Origin: Methanospirillum hungatei
GTDB lineage: Archaea > Halobacteriota > Methanomicrobia > Methanomicrobiales > Methanospirillaceae
DNA: 9,783 bases
NCBI RefSeq assembly: GCF_020216685.1
Contig: NZ_JAIWNS010000194.1
Span: 1-9,783, forward strand
Direction: 5' to 3'
The notes under the pieces were generated by a model that was not told the DNA's origin, did no database searches, and was given only the letters and a program-made list of their open reading frames with translations. Positions 1 to 5,960 of the stretch are shown piece by piece. The first letter of the stretch is position 1. Each line of letters begins with the position of its first letter. Both the position numbers and the translations under genes were made by a program.

Positions 1-1
1 A

Positions 2-673
2 ACCATGTCAGGAAATGCTGAAAATATCGCTGCCACCGGAGGAACGGTTGTTCTTGGGAAAAACTCAGTCATCTCAAAAGATGCTATCATTAGTGCTTCA
101 GGGTACACTACCCAGGCAAGGATTCTTGGAAATCTGACGGTAGAGGAAGAGCACAACGGGGAGAGCGGGTTTAGTATGAAAGAGATTGGAGATATGATTG
201 AAGCATTCATTACCTTCGCGATGATCCTCTGCTTCTTTGGATTTTTAATCCTGGGCATCATCTTTGTAAAACTCTGCCCCGCCTTTTACACCTCCCTTGT
301 TAAAACCGGGAAAGAAAAGACCATCATCTCATTCATTGCCGGGATTGCAGGACTTATAATCGGATGTGTACTCTGTGTCATTCTCCTGATAACCATAATC
401 GGCATACCCTTTGCATTCCTTCTCTTCCTTCTGATACTCCTGGGGCTGATGCTGGCGAATATTCTCACCGGCGCACTGGTTGGTGAATGGATACAACAGC
501 TTGCCAAAAAAGAGGTCAGTTTAATCTGGGGATTTGTTGTTGGATTTATCGTCCTGAATGCACTGTTCTTTATTCCCTATATCGGATTTATCTTCTGGGT
601 TGTATCAGTATTCCTCGGATTTGGAATGCTGGTTCTTACCTGCTATGAGGCATATGCAGACTCAGGACTCTAA
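2..673 (+). CDS. Bactofilin-like polymer-forming domain fused to a multi-helix membrane domain (5' partial)
   Basis: I read this as the C-terminal part of a membrane protein with a polymer-forming (bactofilin-like) front end. The frame is open to the left edge and no ribosome binding site precedes the ATG at 5, so that Met is probably internal. Visible residues 1-45 are a short-period run rich in Gly, Val and Ile (GGTVVLGKNSVISKDAIISA), typical of the right-handed beta-helix of bactofilins. From about residue 66 to 212 there are four or five hydrophobic segments (about 66-89, 106-131, 134-158, 172-190 and 192-212). Archaeal and bacterial proteins with this layout are usually annotated as polymer-forming cytoskeletal proteins. 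The likely role is scaffolding at the membrane, but no substrate or catalytic motif is visible. The full length and the number of beta-helix turns cannot be judged from this window. Confidence 0.6.
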   Translation, partial: TMSGNAENIAATGGTVVLGKNSVISKDAIISASGYTTQARILGNLTVEEEHNGESGFSMKEIGDMIEAFITFAMILCFFGFLILGIIFVKLCPAFYTSLVKTGKEKTIISFIAGIAGLIIGCVLCVILLITIIGIPFAFLLFLLILLGLMLANILTGALVGEWIQQLAKKEVSLIWGFVVGFIVLNALFFIPYIGFIFWVVSVFLGFGMLVLTCYEAYADSGL

Positions 674-675
674 TC

Positions 676-682
676 TTTTTTT
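676..682 (+). terminator. Oligo-T termination signal
   Basis: Seven consecutive T residues lie just after the stop codon of the bactofilin-like gene. Archaeal RNA polymerase commonly terminates at such runs without a hairpin. The assignment rests only on the T run and its position. Confidence 0.35.
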
Positions 683-739
683 CTGACCGGTTAATTCAAG
701 TAATCACAGCACTATTTACCTGTATATCAGGAGAGACTG

Positions 740-1024
740 ATGCCGGAACAGATGGGAGCTGAAGCTGCGTTACTGGTACTCGGGGTTATCATACTCAATG
801 CCAGTGTTATCTTATATATTGTAACCGGTAAGCCACGACTCCGATATTTACTCCTTCTGGATATCAGCCTTGTATTCTGGATCATAAGTTATGGAATGAA
901 TCTTCTCACCCATGGACCACAAATGACCGGTACATGGCAGATTATTAGCCTTATGGGGATGACGCTGGTTTTGTTCTCATTTACTGCAGCGTTTGTGGAT
1001 TATATAAAAAATGGAGATACCTGA
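740..1024 (+). CDS. Small three-helix integral membrane protein, function unknown
   Basis: This 94-residue protein is almost entirely membrane-embedded, with predicted helices at about residues 8-28, 36-55 and 64-86. A short basic loop (KPRLRY) follows helix 1, and a polar tail ends the protein. The start at 740 is supported by AGGAGA at 729-734, five nucleotides upstream. It stands alone: a T run separates it from the gene on its left, and the gene on its right is convergent, with only 2 bp between the two stop codons. I do not recognise a family and see no conserved polar or metal-binding motif. It could be a small accessory or sensor-type membrane protein, but nothing in the sequence decides this. 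Confidence 0.6.
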   Translation: MPEQMGAEAALLVLGVIILNASVILYIVTGKPRLRYLLLLDISLVFWIISYGMNLLTHGPQMTGTWQIISLMGMTLVLFSFTAAFVDYIKNGDT

Positions 1025-1026
1025 GG

Positions 1027-1584
1027 TTACAAAGTGACAGTACCCTTCCCCTTGTGGGTGTTGTGTTTAAATGCCGGGTCATCGTCAGTTGCCATTGCCC
1101 AGATGAAGGATACCTCTTCTCCTGGAGAAAGGACTGCATCATATGCATCACCGGTATCAAGTGCCCGTTCAAATTCAACAATGGTCACCCCTCCTTCTTC
1201 GGTCACTGAGAGATTTACAATATCATCAGTACCGCCAAGTTCAGTGTCTGCCGGGTGGGGTCCGAAATTTCCGGTAGAGAATGAATCTGCCCAGTACACC
1301 TCACCATCTGCAATACCTGCAAGAATAATATCTGCATCCTTCATCATCTGGGACGGTTTTAACCCGATACCCACCCATCCGGTTGTCTTACCCTGAAGAC
1401 CGATATAGATACGGTCATCAATCACCGTCCAGAAGAGCTGGTAATTCCCATTATCAAATGACTCAGCATGTTCATACTCCCCTTCACTGATGACCCCGTC
1501 AGCTGCCGGACCGGCTGCTGCAGATGAGAGAGAGAGAAGGCAGAACATCATAAGGCCAAGTAAGAATCCTGCACGTGTTGACAT
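1027..1584 (-). CDS. Secreted DOMON-domain protein, probable heme b or ligand-binding beta-sandwich
   Basis: The 185-residue product begins with a signal peptide (basic MSTRAG, hydrophobic core 7-23, small residues SAAAG near the cleavage point), so it should be exported. Residues about 30-185 match the DOMON fold, with the family signatures GWVGIGL at 69-75, an MMKDADI stretch at 80-86, a DGEVYWAD strand at 93-100 and a LGGTDDI turn at 116-122. DOMON cytochromes hold heme b through a Met and a C-terminal His. Met80 or Met81 and His174 or His177 occupy the matching places, so heme binding is plausible but inferred. I see no C-terminal anchor or partner domain. The role could be extracellular electron transfer or ligand sensing. 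It is transcribed divergently from the CARF-HEPN gene across an 84-bp gap. Confidence 0.75.
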   Translation of the reverse strand: MSTRAGFLLGLMMFCLLSLSSAAAGPAADGVISEGEYEHAESFDNGNYQLFWTVIDDRIYIGLQGKTTGWVGIGLKPSQMMKDADIILAGIADGEVYWADSFSTGNFGPHPADTELGGTDDIVNLSVTEEGGVTIVEFERALDTGDAYDAVLSPGEEVSFIWAMATDDDPAFKHNTHKGKGTVTL

Positions 1585-1640
1585 AACAACTCATAGGATC
1601 TGTATCATGATAAATTTCTGTGTAACCGATCAGAAGAAAG

Positions 1641-1652
1641 ATATCATAAATG
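1641..1652 (+). promoter_or_regulatory. Possible TATA box for a leaderless CARF-HEPN transcript
   Basis: An AT-rich element (atatcataaatg) is centred about 24 nt before the ATG at 1669, and no Shine-Dalgarno sequence precedes that ATG. This spacing fits an archaeal TATA box placing the transcription start at or next to the start codon. The match to the archaeal consensus is only moderate. Confidence 0.35.
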
Positions 1653-1668
1653 TGCTGAAATAAATCCT

Positions 1669-2940
1669 ATGCTTCTTCTTATGACACTTGGGACCGGTAT
1701 CGGCACATCTGACGAGGATGCCCTGTCCCGGCTTGTCAGATCCTGCAGTTTTGCAATACATTCATACCGTCCTGCCAGGATTATCTATTTCTGTTCAGAA
1801 AAAAGTGAAAGAACCATCGAACCAGTTCACCAGGCACTCACCGAACAATTCAGGATTTCACCTCCTCAGTTCTCAGTCTGCATGATCTCTGATCCGAACG
1901 ACTTTACCGGGTGTTTTGAACTGATCTATGGTGTTGCTTCTCTGTATCATGAAGAAGAAGTCGTGATAGAAGCTTCATCCGGAACGAGGGAGATGATCAT
2001 GGCTGCTGAAATTGTCTCATTTCTGACCAGAAACCCTGTTTCTCATGTGACCGGTGAGAAATCAGGGGGGATGATCATCCCCGGAACAGAGAGGATCAAA
2101 GAGATGGTGCTCTTTGCTGCATATGACCGGCTCCAGCTGCACCGGGCAATATATGCATTTAATCAAAATCATTTTGGCAGCTCTCTCAGACTTTTAGAAG
2201 GGATTACCAGTCTTCCTGAACGCGATATCTATTACACACTTTTTAATGGATACTGGCACTGGGATAAGATGGATTATGAAAAGGCTTATAAATACCTTGA
2301 ACATGTGCCAGATCTTGATATCCTGATCCCCTTGAACCGGAAGTTCCTGAAAAGACTTTTGGAACTTGACCGGATGGATGATACAATATTAAACCGGAAA
2401 GAACGACTCAGGGTCAGACAGCAGAAATATATCTACATGCTCCTTGACCTCCTCCACAACGCGAAGAGACGGATCGATGGTGAGCGGTACGATGACGCAC
2501 TTGCACGGCTGTACCGGGTTGTTGAACTCATCTCCCAGGTTTTATTGCTCAGTTATGGAATTGATGACAATGAGGAGAAGATCCGGTTTGCGGATCTCAA
2601 AAAGATGCTTCGAAAACAGGATATTTCAACATATGCCAGAAAGTCTGACAGGAATGGTATCATCAGGATAGGACTTCGATATAAATTCCTCCTTTTAGAA
2701 GACCTTGGTATGAAAGGGGCTGACCGGTGGTACTCTGATCTCCAGCAATACATCATGATCAGGAATGATTCGATTCTTGCTCACGGTCTGACTCCGGTTC
2801 CGGGAGATGTTGCAAAGGATATGTGGAATGAGGTCAGGAATGTAATCACTGAGGCATGTAATGGATCAGGAGAAAATCTTGAGGAACTCTTCAGATCATC
2901 AGAATTCCCAATTCTGGAGAATCACCAGTTGGAACAATAA
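1669..2940 (+). CDS. CARF-HEPN protein, TIGR02710/Csm6-like CRISPR ancillary ribonuclease
   Basis: This 423-residue protein has the two-domain plan of cyclic-oligoadenylate-activated RNases that accompany type III CRISPR systems. Residues 1-150 resemble a CARF domain: a first strand and loop TLGTGIGTS (6-14), a FCSEKSERT segment (41-49) and the ligand-loop motif SSGTREM (103-109), the place where CARF domains usually read S/T-G-G-T-K/R-x-M. A helical middle follows (about 155-260). Residues 250-395 form a HEPN-like domain with an RYDDALARLYRVVELI helix (273-288) and RNDSILAH at 365-372, which is the HEPN R-x4-6-H RNase motif with Asn after Arg. When a type III complex senses foreign RNA, such proteins bind cyclic oligoadenylate and degrade RNA. 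No CRISPR array or cas gene lies in this window. The last 39 codons and the sequence beyond are duplicated at 4149-4361. It starts without a Shine-Dalgarno site. Confidence 0.82.
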   Translation: MLLLMTLGTGIGTSDEDALSRLVRSCSFAIHSYRPARIIYFCSEKSERTIEPVHQALTEQFRISPPQFSVCMISDPNDFTGCFELIYGVASLYHEEEVVIEASSGTREMIMAAEIVSFLTRNPVSHVTGEKSGGMIIPGTERIKEMVLFAAYDRLQLHRAIYAFNQNHFGSSLRLLEGITSLPERDIYYTLFNGYWHWDKMDYEKAYKYLEHVPDLDILIPLNRKFLKRLLELDRMDDTILNRKERLRVRQQKYIYMLLDLLHNAKRRIDGERYDDALARLYRVVELISQVLLLSYGIDDNEEKIRFADLKKMLRKQDISTYARKSDRNGIIRIGLRYKFLLLEDLGMKGADRWYSDLQQYIMIRNDSILAHGLTPVPGDVAKDMWNEVRNVITEACNGSGENLEELFRSSEFPILENHQLEQ

Positions 2941-3031
2941 CAAGAACACAAAGAGAGAGGGTTATTCCAGAGTTGAGACCCAGACCGAATTGAGGGACCG
3001 CTTACCTTTTTCGTCCCCGCGTTTACAGAAA
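2821..3031 (+). repeat. Long direct repeat, copy A
   Basis: This 211-bp stretch recurs in the same orientation at 4149-4361, with about 26 mismatches and one 2-bp gap by hand count (roughly 87% identity). It covers the last 39 codons of the intact CARF-HEPN gene and then the reverse-strand tail of a DUF2769-like gene. Homology stops abruptly at an acagaaa motif on the right. Confidence 0.9.
2962..3030 (-). pseudogene. C-terminal remnant of a DUF2769-like gene, in repeat copy A
   Basis: Read on the minus strand, this piece encodes FC(K)RGDEKG...LNSVW...STLE and a stop codon. It matches the last 22 residues of the intact DUF2769-like protein encoded at 4292-4609, with a few substitutions (for example Thr to Lys and Gly to Val). 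Directly upstream the homology ends and an in-frame stop appears within a few codons, so it cannot be a working gene. It marks the right end of repeat copy A. Confidence 0.8.
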
Positions 3032-3187
3032 AGTTATACTGACACCAGAGCATTTCTGACAAAATAGGGGCCGAAATGAACCAGGAATACACAATTTAAT
3101 ACTTCACGCGAGGTTAGAGTAAATAGCTCTGTTTATGTCCATGTTGCCAATACCGAAATAACCAGATTACGAAATTCTTCTCTATCG

Positions 3188-3198
3188 AAATATATAAA
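3188..3198. promoter_or_regulatory. Strong TATA-like element inside the repeat-flanked segment
   Basis: The stretch aaatatataaa is an excellent archaeal TATA match and reads well on either strand. No convincing gene starts at the right distance. The nearest candidates are a GTG at 3204, which is too close, and a leaderless ATG at 3227 that opens only a 32-codon frame. It may be a relic promoter carried in with this segment. Confidence 0.3.
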
Positions 3199-3203
3199 GG
3201 AAA

Positions 3204-3365
3204 GTGGGGTGGTTCAGGTTCAGTGAATGGCAAATTTATATCAGGAATTTCTCTGTATCTCAGGATCCGATGAATTATGCACCTCTTCATTATCAGGATG
3301 GGACATTGTTGTTCCATCTTAAGGAGATGGGGATTTTTCCTGCCATTGGCCAGACGAAAAAATGA
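3204..3365 (+). pseudogene. Unidentified ORF remnant, about 53 codons
   Basis: From a GTG at 3204 to a TGA at 3363-3365 the frame encodes a peptide with balanced, protein-like composition, including FSEWQIYIRNFSVSQDP, then APLHYQDGTLLFHLKE and MGIFPAIG. It looks like the C-terminus of a larger protein rather than random sequence. It has no usable ribosome binding site: the only AAAGG is 3 nt from the GTG. An in-frame TAA sits at 3195-3197. The stop lies 3 bp before the convergent stop of the nuclease gene, which suggests the two were once a compact convergent pair. I do not recognise the family. The rest of the gap 3032-3368 holds a TATA-like element and nothing else I can support. Confidence 0.3.
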
Positions 3366-3368
3366 TTT

Positions 3369-4043
3369 TTACCAGGTTTTGGGGATAAAATCATCAGTAT
3401 TTACAATGCTGGCACTATCTCCTGTAGCCCGAATCACAAAAAGGCCATTTTTCTCTGCCATTGCAGCCGTTCCGGCATCTTCGGATATGAATGCAACCGC
3501 TCCAAATACCTTTTTATCTGAATATTCCGGCATCCATTTCTTTGCCTGTGTGAGTTTATCCAGAAAATGATTAATATCATCCCGCCGGAGTGTTGTTTTT
3601 AATTCAATAATTACTATTTCTGATCCATTTATTGCGATGATATCAAACTCATAATCAACTCCGTCACGACGGCCTGCTCTTCGTTTCAGGGTGTCAGTTA
3701 CTTTTATGCCCCGTTGGTTCAGGATAGGTATTATATCTCCTTCCACCAGGGATTCAACGAGTTTTCCCCATTGGGAGGTAAATAAACGTTCCAATTTGTT
3801 AAGTTTTTTATCGGTTTCTTTAAATTTTTTATCAGTCTCCTGAAATTTCTCTGTTAAAATCCTGTCAGTCTCTTTGAATTTTTTGTCAGTCTCCTGAAAT
3901 TTCTCTGTTAGAATCCTGTCAGTTTCTTTAAATTTTTTATCAGTCTCCTGAAACATAAACCAAACTTTTTCAAATGATAATGGTCCGTCTGTGGTATTGT
4001 TATCAGAAGGAGGAGATGTTTTGGGTTTAGAAGAAGGTACCAT
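3369..4043 (-). CDS. Coiled-coil PD-(D/E)XK nuclease-superfamily protein (DUF3782-like)
   Basis: The product has 224 residues. A polar, Pro/Ser-rich leader (1-22) is followed by a long charged helix (about 24-90) built from three near-identical 18-residue units beginning FQETDKKFKETD at residues 31, 49 and 67. Residues 91-224 form a nuclease-fold domain. FD at 133-134, then a hairpin, then IIELK at 145-149 give the D-x12-E-x-K signature (Asp134, Glu147, Lys149) of the PD-(D/E)XK superfamily. Glu97 or Glu101 in the preceding helix may complete the site. The C-terminal GLFVIRATGDSASI stretch is typical of DUF3782-type archaeal proteins, from memory. DNA cleavage is inferred from the motif, and the biological role is unknown. 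The gene lies inside the repeat-flanked segment, which looks richer in AT than its neighbours. The ATG at 4043 has no clear Shine-Dalgarno, and the frame upstream has a stop and no other ATG. Confidence 0.75.
   Translation of the reverse strand: MVPSSKPKTSPPSDNNTTDGPLSFEKVWFMFQETDKKFKETDRILTEKFQETDKKFKETDRILTEKFQETDKKFKETDKKLNKLERLFTSQWGKLVESLVEGDIIPILNQRGIKVTDTLKRRAGRRDGVDYEFDIIAINGSEIVIIELKTTLRRDDINHFLDKLTQAKKWMPEYSDKKVFGAVAFISEDAGTAAMAEKNGLFVIRATGDSASIVNTDDFIPKTW
3792..3953 (-). repeat. In-gene tandem repeat, three 54-bp units
   Basis: Three consecutive 54-bp units, the last one diverged at its end, encode residues 31-84 of the nuclease-like protein. The consensus is FQETDKKFKETDRILTEK. 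At 18 residues per unit (11+7), each repeat is exactly five turns at 3.6 residues per turn, which suits a long amphipathic helix or coiled coil. The DNA copies are nearly identical, so the array may gain or lose units. Confidence 0.85.
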
Positions 4044-4148
4044 ATTTGAATATACTATTGTGATCGCAAGTATTAGATGTTCCGGAAATAGTCCTAAAAT
4101 TCTTAAAGGGTTTCATTTTTTCGCTCATATATGGACATATCAGATAAC

Positions 4149-4268
4149 ATGTGAAATGTGGTCAGGAATGTAATCACTGAGGTATGTAATGGATAAGGAG
4201 AAAATCTGGTAGAAATCTTCAGATCATCTGAGTTTTCAATTCTGGTAAATCACCAGCTGGAACAATAT
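4149..4268 (+). pseudogene. 3' remnant of the CARF-HEPN gene, in repeat copy B
   Basis: This stretch aligns with codons 385-423 and the stop codon of the CARF-HEPN gene at 1669-2940. The second codon has changed from TGG (Trp) to TGA, and the original TAA stop has become TAT, so the frame is not maintained. It lacks the CARF domain and the HEPN catalytic motif, which lies just upstream of the duplicated part. With the nuclease gene's upstream region, it fills the gap 4044-4291, where I see no other gene. Confidence 0.8.
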
Positions 4269-4361
4269 GAACCACGAAGAGAGAGAGAGGGTTATTCCAG
4301 GGTTGAACCCCAGACCGAATTGAGGTACCGCTGACCTTTTTCGTCCCCGCGTGTACAGAAA
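4149..4361 (+). repeat. Long direct repeat, copy B
   Basis: This is the second copy of the 2821-3031 segment, 213 bp long because of a 2-bp expansion in a GA run near 4280. Its left part is a dead copy of the CARF-HEPN 3' end. Its right part is the 3' end of the intact DUF2769-like gene. The two copies lie about 1.33 kb apart. Confidence 0.9.
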
Positions 4362-4609
4362 TACTTGTATTCAAGCCCATACTCTTTGGCAATCGGGCAA
4401 TCCTCACATTTACATCCCTCTTCAAATGATATGCAGAGAAAACTCTGACCGATCATACAGAAGAGTTTTTCGCGCTCCACAATTGCGCATTTATTATAAC
4501 TCGGACAGGTCGGACAGATGCATTTTGTCTTTTTTTCCTCAATGATCTTGTCCTGTTCTTCTGCCGGGAGTTTCTTTAAATCCCGGACAAAGGTGTTGAA
4601 AACGTCCAT
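4292..4609 (-). CDS. Cysteine-rich DUF2769-like protein
   Basis: This 105-residue soluble protein has ten cysteines at residues 30, 32, 35, 41, 51, 59, 66, 68, 71 and 85. They are arranged as CxCPxCPxYxxC, an isolated Cys pair (FC...LC), then GCxCxxCP and a final FC. This matches my memory of DUF2769 proteins, which are common in methanogens. The pattern suggests binding of zinc or an iron-sulfur cluster, which is inference. The N-terminal 28 residues are a charged helix. I chose the ATG at 4609 because GAGGG stands eight nucleotides upstream. A longer frame from a TTG at 4696 is possible but lacks such a signal. The gene is divergent from ycaO, and its last 22 codons are duplicated at 2962-3030. 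Its function is unknown. Confidence 0.75.
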   Translation of the reverse strand: MDVFNTFVRDLKKLPAEEQDKIIEEKKTKCICPTCPSYNKCAIVEREKLFCMIGQSFLCISFEEGCKCEDCPIAKEYGLEYKYFCTRGDEKGQRYLNSVWGSTLE

Positions 4610-4715
4610 CGAGATCCCTCGTTGGAGTGTTATGATTTCATTCGTATAAATCTGTTCATTTTTATCTGGAGGAGAACCAGACCTCTGAGCATGCAACCAT
4701 GTTACTCTTTAGGAT

Positions 4716-4727
4716 CATAATATAAAC
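4716..4727. promoter_or_regulatory. AT-rich TATA-like element between DUF2769-like gene and ycaO
   Basis: The stretch cataatataaac contains TTTATATTAT on the minus strand. A TATA box there would start transcription near 4695 and leave a leader of about 86 nt with the GAGGG site before the DUF2769-like start codon. On the plus strand it is about 18 nt from the ycaO ATG, somewhat close for a leaderless start, so its use for ycaO is uncertain. Confidence 0.4.
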
Positions 4728-4739
4728 GTATATGGGCAC

Positions 4740-5960
4740 ATGATACTCTCGTCCTGCAAAAAACTCTACCAAAAGGAGACTCATCGGACCAGATCTCCAG
4801 AAGAGACCTATGAAGCAGTCCATGACCTCACCGGGCCGGCCGGAATTACCAGGGTTGCTGATATCACCGGTCTTGACAGGATAGGCATCCCTGTTTTTTC
4901 CTGTATTCGTCCGGTTGCTGCCGAAGGCGCTATAACGGTATATAACGGAAAAGGAGCAACCCCCATCGCTGCAAGAGTATCTGCAATCATGGAAGGACTT
5001 GAACGATATTCAGCAGAGGTCCATGACCGCAGCCCTAAGACCATGACCTATGACCAGATCCGTTTGGAGAAGAATGCAATACGACCAGATACTCTCATTC
5101 TTCCCGAATATGCAGAACCGGAATGGCCGATTCCCTGGTGGCAGGGATATGATATCCTCCGCAATGAAGAGGTTTGGGTTCCTGCACATGCAGTCTTTCA
5201 TCCGGTACCCCGGATCATGGGAAAGTTATTCAGGACCAGTACTAACGGAATCGCATCAGGCAATACCTATGAAGAAGCAGTCTTTCACAGCCTGTGTGAA
5301 CTTGTAGAGCGGGACGCCTGGTCATTGGTAGAAGCATCACAGAATGCAGGTCCGGTAATAACAGACGTGACCCACCCGGTTGCCTGTGAACTTCTTGATA
5401 AGTTTAAAGAGGCCGGGATAGATGTAATTTTGCGCGATATCACCAGTGACCTTGGTATCCCGACCGTCGCGGCAGTATCAGATGATCTTCAGCTACGCGA
5501 TCCGACGCTCCTGTGCATCGGCATGGGATCACATCTCTGCAGTGAGATTGCAATTCTCAGAGCCCTCACAGAAGTAGCTCAGAGCAGGGCCACACAGATC
5601 CATGGAGCACGGGAAGATACCCAAACGACGCATTTCCTCTCAAAAGTCGGATACGACCGGGCCAAGCGATTGAATAAAAAATGGTTTACCACAAAAGCGG
5701 AAATCACATACAAAGATATGCCATCATACCATACCGATGACTTTCTGGATGACATACACATTGTTCTTGACCGCTTAAAAGCAGCAGGGCTTGACCGGGT
5801 TATCGTACATGACCTGACAAGGCCTGAAATAGGGGTGCCGGTTGTCAGGGTGATTGTGCCTGGACTTGAACACTATGCAATGGATCCCGAACGAATCGGG
5901 GAACGGTGTAGACGTGCACGACGTAATTATATTCCTGGGACCAAGCCTGTCGATTCCTGA
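4740..5960 (+). CDS. ycaO: YcaO-type McrA-glycine thioamidation protein (methanogenesis marker 1)
   Basis: This 406-residue YcaO enzyme uses ATP to activate a backbone amide, so that sulfide replaces its oxygen. In methanogens the known target is the glycine that becomes thioglycine in the McrA active site. The N-terminus (SCKKLYQKETHRTRSPEET) is typical of methanogenesis marker 1. YcaO ATP/Mg motifs are visible: SAIMEGLER at 81-89, TSTNGIASGNTYEEA at 166-180 leading to HSLCELVERDA at 183-193, and RALTEVAQSR at 274-283. The C-terminus has no PxPxP ending, as expected for a thioamide-forming rather than azoline-forming YcaO. It is the first gene of a five-gene operon, and tfuA starts inside its 3' end. 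No clear Shine-Dalgarno precedes the ATG. The assignment to McrA rests on family resemblance and genomic partner. Confidence 0.92.
   Translation: MILSSCKKLYQKETHRTRSPEETYEAVHDLTGPAGITRVADITGLDRIGIPVFSCIRPVAAEGAITVYNGKGATPIAARVSAIMEGLERYSAEVHDRSPKTMTYDQIRLEKNAIRPDTLILPEYAEPEWPIPWWQGYDILRNEEVWVPAHAVFHPVPRIMGKLFRTSTNGIASGNTYEEAVFHSLCELVERDAWSLVEASQNAGPVITDVTHPVACELLDKFKEAGIDVILRDITSDLGIPTVAAVSDDLQLRDPTLLCIGMGSHLCSEIAILRALTEVAQSRATQIHGAREDTQTTHFLSKVGYDRAKRLNKKWFTTKAEITYKDMPSYHTDDFLDDIHIVLDRLKAAGLDRVIVHDLTRPEIGVPVVRVIVPGLEHYAMDPERIGERCRRARRNYIPGTKPVDS

Noticed and set aside
1034..1396. A 120-codon plus-strand frame opposite the DOMON gene
   Set aside because: The minus strand encodes a clear signal peptide and DOMON motifs. 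The plus-strand frame is its antisense shadow.
3114..3317. Minus-strand frame of 67 codons in the intergenic segment
   Set aside because: It has no ribosome binding site, low-complexity composition and overlaps the better-looking plus-strand remnant. It looks like a chance open frame.
3227..3325. A 32-codon frame from ATG 3227, at nearly the right distance from the TATA-like element at 3188 for a leaderless start
   Set aside because: It is very short, has no recognisable features and lies in the wrong frame relative to the more protein-like remnant at 3204-3365.
3790..3955. The regularly spaced repeats as a CRISPR array
   Set aside because: The units are contiguous tandem copies with no unique spacers, and they encode a periodic helix in a real gene.
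4278..4290. GA-rich run as a possible regulatory or phase-variable tract
   Set aside because: It lies just beyond the stop codon of the DUF2769-like gene and differs by 2 bp between repeat copies. That explains the length difference but suggests no function.
4610..4696. N-terminal extension of the DUF2769-like protein from a TTG at 4696
   Set aside because: The internal ATG at 4609 has a clear GAGGG site, and the extension carries no family-like sequence.
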